From Novosphingobium sp. (GTDB lineage: Bacteria; Pseudomonadota; Alphaproteobacteria; Sphingomonadales; Sphingomonadaceae), in NCBI GenBank assembly GCA_017745295.1, contig JAGHZR010000005.1:124001-188000 (forward strand): a stretch of DNA of 64,000 nucleotides, read 5' to 3'. Position 1 is the first letter of the stretch, and each line of letters begins with the position of its first letter. The notes beneath the pieces were generated by a model. It saw only the letters and a program-made list of their open reading frames with translations, ran no database searches and had not been told where the DNA came from. Shown here one piece after another: positions 19,762-29,662 of the stretch. Position numbers and translations under genes: made by a program.

Positions 19762-19801
19762 TACCCGTACTCCTGAATTGTCATTGGCCGGCCGAGGCCG
19801 A

Positions 19802-21352
19802 TCACACTTGCGGGCGTCGATCCTTCCACGGCGCGGCCTGTTCCAGTTGCCCCGCAAGCCGCAGCAATCCCGCCTCGTCGCCGTAACGGCCGACGAACAT
19901 GACGCCGATCGGCAGGCCCGCCTTCGACATGCCGAGCGGCACCGACATGGCGGGCTGGCCCGTCATGTTTTCCACTTGCGTGAAGGGAGAGAACGCCGCC
20001 GCGCGTGCACCCCATGCGGCAAAGTCGACGCCCGGCGTCAGATTGATCTTGCCCAGTTGCAGCGGCGGCGCGGCCAGCGTCGGGGAAAGTATCATGTCGT
20101 AACCGGCCATGAACTGCGCCATCGCCAGCGCCGCCGCCTGCAGCGCATTGTTGGCCCGCACATAGTCCATGCCGGTGACGTGCTGGCCCATCTCTACGAA
20201 AGCCAGCGTGATCGGTTCCAGCACATCGGGGACCAGCGGAATGCCGGTAGCCTTGGCCCGGTCCAGCATGTCCGCCGCCACGGAAGAGGCGATCAGCGCA
20301 AAACCAGCCGCGCCGAGAGCGGCCACGTCCAGCTTCGGCGCGGCATCGACGACCGTGTGGCCAAGGCTTTCGCAAAGGCGTGCGGCAGCCAGCGCCGCGT
20401 CGCGGCACTCGGGATCGATCGGCGCGCGGGAGGGCGCATCCAGCATCAGCGCGATGCGCAACTTGCCCGGCGCCTTGGTCACTTGCGCCAGGAACGTCTC
20501 GTACGGGGTGGGTGCGGAATAGCGGCTGCCGGGCTCTACGCCGTGCGTGACGTCCAAGATCGCGGCGGAATCGCGCACGCTGCGCGTTACCGCGTGGTGC
20601 ACCGAAAGGCCGCCCCACCCCTCGGTACGCGGCGGCCCCATCGGCACGCGGCCCCGGCTGGGCTTGAGGCCGAATAGGCCGCAGCACGATGCCGGAATGC
20701 GGATCGATCCGCCGCCATCGGTCGCATGCGCGGCGGGGATCACGCCCGATGCCACTGCCACCGCCGCCCCCCCCGATGAACCACCGGCGATATGCGCGGG
20801 GTTCCACGGATTGCGGGTGGCGCCGGTCACCTGGTTTTCGGTCGTGCCGGTCAGGCCCAGTTCGGGCACGGCGGTCTTGCCGAAGACGACGAAGCCCGCC
20901 TTCTCGATCCGGCGCACCAGTTCGGAGGTTACATTGGGGCGGTAATCCTTGAAGAATCGGCTGCCGTTCCCGGTCGGCAATCCAGCGATATAGGTGTTCA
21001 GGTCCTTGAGTAGCCAGGGCACGCCGCGGAACGGCCCTTGGGGAAGCCCGTTGGCAATCGCCGCGCGGCCATAGTCGTAATGCCGCTGCGCCATGAAATG
21101 CAGGCGCGGGTCTAGCGCCTCAGCCCGGCCGATCGCCGCGTCCAGCAGTTCGAGCGGCGATACCTGACGCGTACGGACAAGCTCGGCCAGCCCCAGCGCA
21201 TCGTGCGTATCAAGCGGATCGCCAGCCCCGGTCGCGGCTTTCGTGGCCGCAAGGGCAGGTGCGGCGGCAAGCCCCCCGGCCGCCGCCGCACCTGCGATCA
21301 TCGTGCGACGGGTCATCGACGTTCCTTCGCCCGGCATGTCCCCCATGTTCAA
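19802..21352 (-). CDS. Amidase signature family protein with Tat-type signal
   Basis: MTRRTMIAGAAAAGGLAAAPALA leader; amidase signature HIAGGSSGGAAVAVASGVIPAAHATDGGGSIRIPASCCGLFGLKPSRGRVP. Confidence 0.93.
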   Translation of the reverse strand: MNMGDMPGEGTSMTRRTMIAGAAAAGGLAAAPALAATKAATGAGDPLDTHDALGLAELVRTRQVSPLELLDAAIGRAEALDPRLHFMAQRHYDYGRAAIANGLPQGPFRGVPWLLKDLNTYIAGLPTGNGSRFFKDYRPNVTSELVRRIEKAGFVVFGKTAVPELGLTGTTENQVTGATRNPWNPAHIAGGSSGGAAVAVASGVIPAAHATDGGGSIRIPASCCGLFGLKPSRGRVPMGPPRTEGWGGLSVHHAVTRSVRDSAAILDVTHGVEPGSRYSAPTPYETFLAQVTKAPGKLRIALMLDAPSRAPIDPECRDAALAAARLCESLGHTVVDAAPKLDVAALGAAGFALIASSVAADMLDRAKATGIPLVPDVLEPITLAFVEMGQHVTGMDYVRANNALQAAALAMAQFMAGYDMILSPTLAAPPLQLGKINLTPGVDFAAWGARAAAFSPFTQVENMTGQPAMSVPLGMSKAGLPIGVMFVGRYGDEAGLLRLAGQLEQAAPWKDRRPQV

Positions 21353-22437
21353 TCCTGCTGTGCGTAGAAGCGGGAATAAAACTTGCGGAACTGCGGGATC
21401 GGACCGTCACCGTCGCAGATGATCGGAGAGGGTTCGAATTTCTGGCGGTCCCACACCACCTTGTCCTGATCGAACTGCTTGCAGATGTCGCGGATCAGGC
21501 CCTTGGCCAGCCGCCCCATCGGCCCTTCGGCCTGCGCCTTGGGCTGGGTGAAGCAGAAGCGCGCATGGACGTGATCCTCGCTCACCGGCGTAAGGCAGGC
21601 GATCATCAGCGTTTCGGAAATACCGGTAAAGCGCGTCCAGCTCTGGCCCGGGCCCATCGTGTCATAGCTGATAAGGCCGTCCACTTCGCCCATCGGCGTG
21701 CCCATCTTCGCCTTCACGTCCGCACCGCGGCCCCATTCGCCCCAGCGCAGATCGCCCTGCGGCACATCGGCGGTGCCGTGGATGTACTTGAAGTGCGCGA
21801 AGTCCACGCCGTTTTCGGCCATGTTCTGCAGCGAACCCCAGACGTTCCATTCGTGAACCTCGTAATCGGTCCAGTCGGGATCGGTCGCCTCCGGCAGCAC
21901 CGCCACTTCCCACAGGGGATCGGCGTCCTCAGGGTGATACCAGACCCAGATCCAGCGGTTCACCTCCACCACGTGCCAGGTGCGCACGCACTTGCGCTTC
22001 ACCTGCGGCGGGATCACGCGGGCATAGGGAATCTCCTTCACCACGCCCTCATCCCCGTCATAGCGCCAGGCGTGGAACGGGCATTCCAGCAGATTGCCGT
22101 TGACCTTGCCGCCGTGGCCCATGTGGGCACCAAGGTGACGGCAATAGGCATCGACCACGCGCACCTGCCCATCCTCGCCCCGCCACATCGCCAGATCCTT
22201 GGCGAAATAATGCAGCGGCTTCACCTCGCCCACGGCAAGGTCGGCGGACAAGTCGATCGGATACCAGCCGAACGGGATGCCGTTGTTCAGGTTGCGCGCC
22301 TCTACGGAGGCGCGGCCTTTCACTTCCGCAAGGCGCCAGTCGGTCAGATCCTGGCCGCGCAGGTTTTCGAGGACCTGCCACACGGCAACGGGCGGGGTGC
22401 GCGCATCGCTGGTGGCGCGCGGATCGGCTTCGGACAT
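21349..22437 (-). CDS. Rieske [2Fe-2S] ring-hydroxylating oxygenase, alpha subunit (KshA/DAF-36-like architecture suspected)
   Basis: Rieske motif CRHLGAHMGHGGKVNGNLLECPFH; NMAENGVDFAHFKYIHG non-heme iron motif. Confidence 0.88.
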   Translation of the reverse strand: MSEADPRATSDARTPPVAVWQVLENLRGQDLTDWRLAEVKGRASVEARNLNNGIPFGWYPIDLSADLAVGEVKPLHYFAKDLAMWRGEDGQVRVVDAYCRHLGAHMGHGGKVNGNLLECPFHAWRYDGDEGVVKEIPYARVIPPQVKRKCVRTWHVVEVNRWIWVWYHPEDADPLWEVAVLPEATDPDWTDYEVHEWNVWGSLQNMAENGVDFAHFKYIHGTADVPQGDLRWGEWGRGADVKAKMGTPMGEVDGLISYDTMGPGQSWTRFTGISETLMIACLTPVSEDHVHARFCFTQPKAQAEGPMGRLAKGLIRDICKQFDQDKVVWDRQKFEPSPIICDGDGPIPQFRKFYSRFYAQQD

Positions 22438-22451
22438 GGGTACCTCTCCGG

Positions 22452-23324
22452 TCATGACTTGAGATCGAAAACCCTGATCGCGTTTTCGCGCAGGAACTTG
22501 GGCCAGACGTGGTCCTTGAACGGCACGTTCTCCATGTCGGAAAAGATGCGTTCCAGGCTGAGGCCCATCGGGAAATAGCCGGCGTAGAGGATCTTCTCCG
22601 CGCCGCGCGTATTGGCGTAATCGACGATCGCCTTGGGGTAGTGCTTGGGCGCGAAGGCGCTGGTGGAATAATAGAGGTTCGGCCACTTCAGCATCAGCTT
22701 CACGGCCAGCGCCTCCCACGGCTCGGCGCCGTGGCGCATGACGATCTTCAGGTCCGGGAAGAACCAGCAGACCTCGTCCAGATGCTCAACCTTCTGCGTT
22801 TCCATCGGGATACGCGGGCCGGGAATGCCGACGTTGAGCAGCACCGGCAGGCCCAGTTCTTCCGCACAGGCGTAGATGGGGAACATGTATTTGTGGTTAA
22901 TCGCCACTTGCGGCAGCGTTCCCGCCGGAAAGCAGCTGATCGCCGACAGGCCGACTTCGGCATGGATCCGCCGGATGCGCCGCACTTCCTCCATGCCGCG
23001 ATTGGGATCGACCGGCAGATCGAAGAAGAAGCGGTTCCCGAACATTTCCTTCGCCCGGTAGGACGTGGCATTGTCGTTCCAGCCGACCATGGCCTTATCA
23101 ACGTTGTGACGGTCCATCTGGGCGACGGTCCAAGCCACGAAATCGTCCACGTCGCCGGTCTGCGGAATGTCCTTGAACATGTACTGCGCCGGCATCGCGA
23201 ACTGCTGGATCGTCTGCTGGTCCTTGATCAGCGGACGAAACGGCGCGAACCATTCGGAACGGTCCTCCGCCTCCGGAATGCCGAGCATGCAGTCGATAAT
23301 GCCGATGTCACGGGGCATACCCAT
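22452..23324 (-). CDS. Amidohydrolase 2 (ACMSD-like) family protein
   Basis: IGIIDCMLG...GLPVLLNVGIPGPR...DLKIVMRHGAEPW...EKILYAGYFPMGLSLERIF; start ATG at 23324. Confidence 0.82.
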   Translation of the reverse strand: MGMPRDIGIIDCMLGIPEAEDRSEWFAPFRPLIKDQQTIQQFAMPAQYMFKDIPQTGDVDDFVAWTVAQMDRHNVDKAMVGWNDNATSYRAKEMFGNRFFFDLPVDPNRGMEEVRRIRRIHAEVGLSAISCFPAGTLPQVAINHKYMFPIYACAEELGLPVLLNVGIPGPRIPMETQKVEHLDEVCWFFPDLKIVMRHGAEPWEALAVKLMLKWPNLYYSTSAFAPKHYPKAIVDYANTRGAEKILYAGYFPMGLSLERIFSDMENVPFKDHVWPKFLRENAIRVFDLKS

Positions 23325-23365
23325 GCGGTGTTCTCCTGTCCTTTGTTGCGCTGTCAGTTGCCCGG

Positions 23366-25042
23366 TCAGCCTTGCGCGGCCAGTTGCGGCCACAGCGCAC
23401 GTAGCGCGATCTTGTCGATTTTCTGGGAATGGTTGCGCGGCAGCGGCCCAGCCGAGAAGGCGACGTGAGCCGGCACCTTGTAACGGGCCAACCGCCCGGC
23501 CACCCATTCGCACACCGTTTCCGCGTCCAGCCCGTCGGCATCGATCACCGCCACCAGCAGTTCGCCAAGCCGGTCGTCCGCTACCCCGAAAGTCGCGCAT
23601 TCGCGCACTTGCGGCAGTTCGCTCAGCACCCGCTCCACTTCGGCGCAGTAGATGTTCTCACCGCCGGAGATGACCATGTCCTTCGACCGGTCAACGATGG
23701 TGATGTAGCCACGCTCATCCTGAAAACCGATGTCGCCGGTGCGCAGCCAACCATCGGGCGTGAGCGCGGCGGCGGTCTCTTCCGGCCGGTTCCAGTAGCC
23801 TGACATGACCATGGCGCTCCGCACCGTGATCTCACCGCTTTCACCCGCCGCGCAAAGGCCGCCGTCGGGCCGCACGATGCGCATGTCCACCAGCGGCAGC
23901 ACGCGGCCGGCAGAGGCGCGCGCCTGCAGGAAATCGTCACCGACCGCCTGCGCGATCGCGCCGGAGGTTTCCGTCATGCCATAGCCGGTGCCCAGCAGCG
24001 CGTGCGGGCAGAGACGGTGCACTTCTTCCAGCAGGTTCAGCGGCAGCGCCTGCCCGCCGGAGCCGATGTTGCGTAGCGATCCCAGATCGGCATCGGCCAG
24101 CCGCGCCTTGTGTACCATGTCCCACAGCATCGTCGGCACGGTGGAGAGCTGGGTGACCTGCTCCTTGACGATCAGCCGCACCGCTTCCGCCGCATCCCAG
24201 CGCCGCATCGTCACGATCTTCCCGCCCGAAAGCATCGGCGCCAAGAAGCCCGATCCGAGCCCGGAAATGTGGAACAGCGGATAGACCAGCAGGATCGCCT
24301 GCGGCGGCGCCTGCTGCATCATGGTCTCGACCGAAATGCCGTACTGGCGCGCCATGTTGTGCAGCACCATCGATCCGGTCAGCTGCGTGCCCAGCAGTCC
24401 CGTAATCAGGCCGCGATGCGAAAGCACCGCACCCTTGCAGCGGCCGGTGGTGCCGGAGGTGAAGAGGATCGCGCAGGCATCGTCGGGCGCGGCGGGCGCG
24501 ACCGGTTCGGACTCCGCCCCCTCCCCGTCCAGCGGCGCGGTCAGATTCAGAATGCGGCCGCAATAGCCGCCATCGCGGATCGCCGTGGCACGCTCGCCAT
24601 CGGCAAGGACCAGCGCAGGATCGATGTAATCGATGGTATCCGCGATCTCGGCCGCCGATCCGCGGCTGTTGAGCACCGCCGCCACGCCGCCGGCCTTGAT
24701 GACGGCAAGGAAGGCCACCATCCATTCCGCCCGGTTGCGCATGGCGATCGCCACCCGGTCTCCCCGGCGGATGCCAAGATGGCGGACCAGCCGGTCGCGC
24801 CATGCGCAAACCTCGGCATAGCTCAGCCGGCGCTCGCCTTCGGGACCTTCGAAATCGACGATCATCGTCTGATCGCCGAACCGGCGCGCCGTTTCCAGCA
24901 ACTGGCCAAGGTCCGACGGCGCGTTGACGAAGATGCGCAGGCCGTCCCGCTCACCGATTTCGAACGGGGCACCGGCTGCGGTGACTTCCGCAAAGACGGG
25001 GTCGACCGTGGCCACACCCGCACCGTCACACTGATTGAGCAC
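23366..25042 (-). CDS. AMP-dependent synthetase/ligase (acyl-CoA synthetase)
   Basis: ILFTSGTTGRCKGAVLSHRG, GYGMTETSG, GWLRTGDIGFQDERGYITIVDRSKDMVISGGENIY; GTG start. Confidence 0.95.
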   Translation of the reverse strand: MLNQCDGAGVATVDPVFAEVTAAGAPFEIGERDGLRIFVNAPSDLGQLLETARRFGDQTMIVDFEGPEGERRLSYAEVCAWRDRLVRHLGIRRGDRVAIAMRNRAEWMVAFLAVIKAGGVAAVLNSRGSAAEIADTIDYIDPALVLADGERATAIRDGGYCGRILNLTAPLDGEGAESEPVAPAAPDDACAILFTSGTTGRCKGAVLSHRGLITGLLGTQLTGSMVLHNMARQYGISVETMMQQAPPQAILLVYPLFHISGLGSGFLAPMLSGGKIVTMRRWDAAEAVRLIVKEQVTQLSTVPTMLWDMVHKARLADADLGSLRNIGSGGQALPLNLLEEVHRLCPHALLGTGYGMTETSGAIAQAVGDDFLQARASAGRVLPLVDMRIVRPDGGLCAAGESGEITVRSAMVMSGYWNRPEETAAALTPDGWLRTGDIGFQDERGYITIVDRSKDMVISGGENIYCAEVERVLSELPQVRECATFGVADDRLGELLVAVIDADGLDAETVCEWVAGRLARYKVPAHVAFSAGPLPRNHSQKIDKIALRALWPQLAAQG

Positions 25043-25389
25043 TGCCTTCCCCTACCCGGTAGCCGTGGGCGCACAAGGGTCCGGCCAAGCCCGCAAGGCC
25101 CGCTTACGCAGCCCCGGCTTCGCGCCAGACATCCCGTTCCCGTCGACTCGCATCGTTTGTGTTCTGCGGCCAGAATATTCCCTTATTCGCGTATTTCAAG
25201 ACAATTATTTTTACGCGCCATATCGACACACGCAACGCTGCGCGATTTTCCGAAGAGCCCGCCATTCACTTCGCAAAAATGTACGTTTTTCGCATATTCT
25301 GGCGGTGTTTTTGCGCCGATTCGCACGCTCATCGCGATCGCTCAATTTCGTTCTTCTGACGTAGATTCGTATTTTTCATGTTTACATTC

Positions 25390-25418
25390 TACGCATTTTG
25401 AAGAATCCATTTGCGTAA
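25390..25418. promoter_or_regulatory. TACGCA...TTTGCGTAA paired half sites, candidate operator
   Basis: tacgcattttgaagaatccatttgcgtaa in an AT-rich divergent intergenic region, same motif as at 1005 and 15374. Confidence 0.5.
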
Positions 25419-25470
25419 CGCAGCCGCTCGCGAGTTGCGCACCACGGGACAAGAGGAAGCTGGGAAAGCG

Positions 25471-26247
25471 ATGATTCGGGATTTCGAAGGGCACGTGGCC
25501 GTGGTCACTGGCGGCAGCGACGGCATCGGGTTAGCCACCGCCGCGCTGCTCGCCCGGCGCGGGGCGCTGGTGACGATCTGCGGGCGCCGGCAGGAAAAGC
25601 TGGACCACGCCCTGGCCGCGATAGAGGCCGAAGGCGGCCGTATCACCGCCGTCGGGCTGGACGTGGCGGATTTCCCCGCCCTCACCGCGATGATCGAGGA
25701 TGTCGCCCGCCGTCATGGCCGGCTGGACATGCTGGTGAACAACGCGATGTCCACGCACTACGCGCCGATCGCGCGGCTGACGATAGAGCACTGGCGCAAG
25801 GATTTCGCGGTCAACGCCGATGCCGCCTTCGTCGCCACGCAGGCGGCGATGAAGGCCATGACCGATGGCGGCAACGGCGGCGCCATCGTCAATGTCGCGT
25901 CCACATGCGGGATTCGCGCGGCGGTCAACATGGCCAGCTATTCCGCCTCCAAGGCAGCACTGGTCCATTTCACGGCGGTGGCCGCGATGGAGGGCGCACC
26001 GCTGGGCATTCGCGTGAATGCCGTGGTCCCCGGCCAGGTGCAGACCGTGGGCACGGCGGAATTCGCCGCCCGCGCGCCACAAGTCGCCGCGCGCACAACG
26101 GAGGCCATTCCGATGGGTCGGGGCGGCCATCCGGACGAACTGGCCCGCGCCATCGCCTTCCTGCTTTCCGACGATGCCAGCTACGTCACCGGCACCGCGC
26201 TGCCGGTGGACGGGGGCAAGGCCGCGCAACTCTACATGCCGTCCTGA
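25471..26247 (+). CDS. Short-chain dehydrogenase/reductase
   Basis: GHVAVVTGGSDGIGLATAALLARRG; YSASKAAL active site. Confidence 0.93.
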   Translation: MIRDFEGHVAVVTGGSDGIGLATAALLARRGALVTICGRRQEKLDHALAAIEAEGGRITAVGLDVADFPALTAMIEDVARRHGRLDMLVNNAMSTHYAPIARLTIEHWRKDFAVNADAAFVATQAAMKAMTDGGNGGAIVNVASTCGIRAAVNMASYSASKAALVHFTAVAAMEGAPLGIRVNAVVPGQVQTVGTAEFAARAPQVAARTTEAIPMGRGGHPDELARAIAFLLSDDASYVTGTALPVDGGKAAQLYMPS

Positions 26248-26378
26248 CGGCCAATCTCACCGGCGCGCCTCCGTCCGGAGGGTGTGCACCACACCGGTTC
26301 CGATCCGGGCACCAGCGACGGCGGGCCGGATAGGGCCGGACCTGCCGCGAACAAAAAGACAATCACGGGAGACAATCG

Positions 26379-28940
26379 ATGCCGAAATGCCATCAGAGTT
26401 TCAGGAGCCCCACCCTCATCGTGCGCTTGCTGGCGGGCGCCAGCGGGCTTGCGCTTGCCCTGCCCGCCATGGCGCAGGAAAAGCCGGCAGAACCAGCCCA
26501 GTCCGGTCTGAACGAGATCGTGGTGACCGCGCAGAAGCGTTCGGAAAACCTGCAGGACGTGCCCATCGCGATCAGCGCCATCGGCAGCGAGAAGATCGAG
26601 CAACTTGGCATCCAGGATTCGCGCGATCTCAGCGGCTTGGCGCCGAACGTCACGATCCTGCCGGGCACGGTCAGCAACAGCGCGGCGGTCTTCTCGATGC
26701 GCGGCATCTCCAACGGCGGCAGCGAAAGCTTCGGCGTCGATGCCGCGAACGGCCTCTATGTCGACGGCGTCTACATCGCCCGTTCGGGCGCGATGGGGCT
26801 GGACGTGATGGACATCCAGCGCGTGGAAGTGCTGCGCGGGCCGCAGGGCACGCTGTTCGGCCGTAACACTACCGGCGGCGCCATGGCCTTCATCTCCCGC
26901 GAACCGTCGAAGACCTTCCGCCTGAAGGCAGAGGCCGGATACGGCAACTTCGATGCGTGGAGCGGCAAGATCATCCTCGATCCCGGTGAGATCGCCGGCA
27001 TTGCCACCAGCCTGTCCTACAGCCATTCGCAGCGAAACGGCGTGGTGGACAACATCCACCAGCCGAAGGATTCGAAAGACCCCGGTGCGCGCAACAGCGA
27101 TGCCTTCCGCATCGCCGCCCGCGCCGAACTGGGCGGCACCGGCAGCATCCAGTACATCTTCGACTGGAACCGGATCGACGGCAACCCGCCCGCCTTCCAG
27201 CTGACCAACGTGGCGGATGGCACCTATCGTCCGCCAATCGTGGTGGACGGCCAATCGGTGGCGGTCACCCAGCAGGCCCCGGTGGCGCAGTATCTGGCCG
27301 GCGTGACTTTCGCAGATCCCGAATGCGCGGCACTGGCAGAGCCCCGGCGCAAGTACCGCAGCAAAGTCTGCAACGACATTCTGAGCAAGGCGGTGGACAA
27401 GAGCTGGGGCCACAACCTGCAGGTCCAGAACGATTTCGGCGCCTTCAAAGTGAAGTCCACCACCGGCTATCGCTTCTGGAACAGCGATTCCATCGCCGAT
27501 CTGGACGGCATCGGCGCGTTCACCGGGCCGGCCTTCTCCAACGCCACGCTGTTCAACGGGATGCCTGTCTCGCTGCTGCAGTACATCCCCTCCATCCCGG
27601 CCGCCGCGCGCCCGTTCATCGCCGCCGCGCCGGTGCCGACGACGTCGCAGAACCTTTACGACATCAACAACCACCGCCGCCATAAGCAGCTGAGCCAGGA
27701 GATCGAAGTTTCCGGCGATACCGACACGTTGGACTGGGTCGTGGGCGGCTTCTACTTCTGGGAAAAGGGATCGGAAGACGGCTATCAGAACAGCGGCTAC
27801 GTCCTCGATACCAACGCCATCTTCCTGGCCAATTTTGGCGCGCTTGGCCCGTCCTTCGCCGCCGCCAATCCGGCGCGCTACCGCCTTGTGCAGACGCTGG
27901 CCCGACTGACCTACACTGCCTCCAGCGAGAGCAAGGCGCTATACGGCCAGTTCACCTTCTACCCCGGCGGGCGGGACAGCGGCATCCGCCTGACGGCGGG
28001 CGGGCGCTACACCTGGGACGACAAGAGCATGATCCGCCAGCAGAACGGCGCCGCGCCGCTACCGGTAGCCGAAACCGGGCATGCCAGCTTCAGCAAGTTC
28101 ACCTGGAACCTGATGGCCGGTTACGACATCGCGCACGACATCAACCTCTATGCCCGCGCCGCCACCGGCTATCGATCGGGCGGCTTCAACTCTCAGGACC
28201 CCGCGATCACCGGCACAACCACGCTGCCGCACTACAACCCGGAAAGCGTGACCTCCTACGAAATCGGCGTGAAGAGCGAACTGTTCAACCGCCACTTGCG
28301 CCTGAACCTTGCCGCCTATCACAACATCTACAAGGATCTGGCAGTCAACGTGCCGCTGACCGACGCGCCAGTCGGCACTTTCGCCACGCGCATCGGCAAT
28401 GCCGGCAAGGTGACCTACACTGGTTTCGAAGTGGAAGCGCAGGCGGTGCTGAACGAGTACCTCTCGCTGGACGGCAACCTTGGCTATGTCGACATCAAGT
28501 ACAAGGAGTTCCTGGCTGGCCAATCGACCACGCCGGGGGCGCCGCCGGTCAACATCGCCTCCATCGTGACGCCGGGTTATACCTCGCCGCTCACCGCCAA
28601 CGCCGCGATCAATGCGCAGTTCCCGCTGGGCTGGAACGACGCCACGCTGAAGGCGCGCGTGGGCTATACGCATGAGGACGGCAAATACAGCTTTACCAGC
28701 ATCACCACCTCCCCATTCAACGACGTGCTGAAGGGTGACGACCGCGATGTGATCGACGCGCAGATCGGCGTGGAGAACATGGCGCTGGCCGGCGGCCAGG
28801 GCTTCGTCCGCTTCTGGGTGAAGAACCTGACCAACGCCAAGGACTTCGTGCGCGCCATCGATTTCGGGCAGCTGGGTTATGCCGGCGGCTACTATGCCGA
28901 TCCGCGCACGTATGGCGTGACGGTGGGCGTCACGTTTTAA
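26379..28940 (+). CDS. TonB-dependent receptor
   Basis: Signal peptide, EIVVTAQKRSENLQDVPIAISAIG, VEVLRGPQGTLFGRNTTGGAMAF plug motif. Confidence 0.95.
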   Translation: MPKCHQSFRSPTLIVRLLAGASGLALALPAMAQEKPAEPAQSGLNEIVVTAQKRSENLQDVPIAISAIGSEKIEQLGIQDSRDLSGLAPNVTILPGTVSNSAAVFSMRGISNGGSESFGVDAANGLYVDGVYIARSGAMGLDVMDIQRVEVLRGPQGTLFGRNTTGGAMAFISREPSKTFRLKAEAGYGNFDAWSGKIILDPGEIAGIATSLSYSHSQRNGVVDNIHQPKDSKDPGARNSDAFRIAARAELGGTGSIQYIFDWNRIDGNPPAFQLTNVADGTYRPPIVVDGQSVAVTQQAPVAQYLAGVTFADPECAALAEPRRKYRSKVCNDILSKAVDKSWGHNLQVQNDFGAFKVKSTTGYRFWNSDSIADLDGIGAFTGPAFSNATLFNGMPVSLLQYIPSIPAAARPFIAAAPVPTTSQNLYDINNHRRHKQLSQEIEVSGDTDTLDWVVGGFYFWEKGSEDGYQNSGYVLDTNAIFLANFGALGPSFAAANPARYRLVQTLARLTYTASSESKALYGQFTFYPGGRDSGIRLTAGGRYTWDDKSMIRQQNGAAPLPVAETGHASFSKFTWNLMAGYDIAHDINLYARAATGYRSGGFNSQDPAITGTTTLPHYNPESVTSYEIGVKSELFNRHLRLNLAAYHNIYKDLAVNVPLTDAPVGTFATRIGNAGKVTYTGFEVEAQAVLNEYLSLDGNLGYVDIKYKEFLAGQSTTPGAPPVNIASIVTPGYTSPLTANAAINAQFPLGWNDATLKARVGYTHEDGKYSFTSITTSPFNDVLKGDDRDVIDAQIGVENMALAGGQGFVRFWVKNLTNAKDFVRAIDFGQLGYAGGYYADPRTYGVTVGVTF

Positions 28941-28973
28941 CCCCGCTCCGCGCAGGTTCCATCCTGCGCCGCG

Positions 28974-28998
28974 GGCCGACACTGTCAGCGTGTCGGCC
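28974..28998 (+). terminator. Rho-independent-like terminator hairpin
   Basis: GGCCGACAC-TGTCAGC-GTGTCGGCC downstream of the TonB receptor; preceded by a second hairpin GCGCAGG-TTCCAT-CCTGCGC at 28950-28969. Confidence 0.6.
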
Positions 28999-29074
28999 GC
29001 CACTTTTCAAGCTTGGCCGAGCCAATTGCGCAGCAGGAAGTTGGTCGGCTCGAGACGCTGACGCGACGCCAAAA

Positions 29075-29662
29075 TGATCTGCACCTTCTGAGTGGCCCAA
29101 AATCTGTTTTAGATTTGGCCACGAAGGAGGAATGGAATGGCGAGGAAGCACAAGCCGGAAGAGATCATCGGCAAGCTGCGTGAAGCGGAGATCGTGCTGG
29201 CGCAGGGCGGAGCGATGGCGGCTGCGTGTCGCCGGATCGGCGTCACCGAGCAGAGCTACTACCGCTGGCGCAAGGAGTATGGCGGTCTGAAGATGGACCA
29301 GGCTCGGCGCATGAAAGAGCTTGAGAAGGAAAACGCCCAGTTGCGGCGGGCGGTGTCAGATCTGACGCTGGACAAGTTGATCCTGCAGGAGGCCTCGCGG
29401 GGAACTTCTGAGCCCCGCGCGCCGCAGGCGCTGTATCGATCATATCGGGGGCATGATGCCGGTGTCCGAGCGGCGGGTCTGCCGCGTGCTCGGGCAACAT
29501 CGATCGACGCAGCGCAAAACGCCGCGTGAGGCGGATGACGAAGCAGCCCTGACCGAGGACATCATCGCGCTTGCCCGGCAGTATGGCCGCTATGGCTATC
29601 GCCGAGTGACGGCCTTGCTGCGCGATGCCGGTTGGCATGTGAACCGCAAAAGGGTGGAGCGC
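29075..29662 (+). mobile_element. Truncated IS3-family insertion sequence (IS407-group-like); complete orfA, 5' part of orfB only
   Basis: TGATCTGCACC terminus-like sequence at 29075; orfA product MARKHKPEEIIGKLREAEIVL...; orfB (...ALARQYGRYGYRRVTALLRDAGWHVNRKRVER) loses IS homology at about 29662. Confidence 0.75.
29137..29529 (+). CDS. IS3-family transposase OrfA (HTH_Tnp_1); tail past the conserved DLTLDKLIL segment likely altered by frameshifting into orfB
   Basis: AAACRRIGVTEQSYYRWRKEYGGLKMDQARRMKELEKENAQLRRAVSDLTLDKLIL. Confidence 0.85.
   Translation: MARKHKPEEIIGKLREAEIVLAQGGAMAAACRRIGVTEQSYYRWRKEYGGLKMDQARRMKELEKENAQLRRAVSDLTLDKLILQEASRGTSEPRAPQALYRSYRGHDAGVRAAGLPRARATSIDAAQNAA

Noticed and set aside
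21259-22578. 439-aa plus-strand ORF
   Set aside because: Shadow of the Rieske oxygenase gene
24110-25474. 454-aa plus-strand ORF
   Set aside because: Shadow of AMP-ligase gene, low-complexity Arg/Gln-rich
26232-27683. 483-aa minus-strand ORF
   Set aside because: Shadow of second TonB receptor gene
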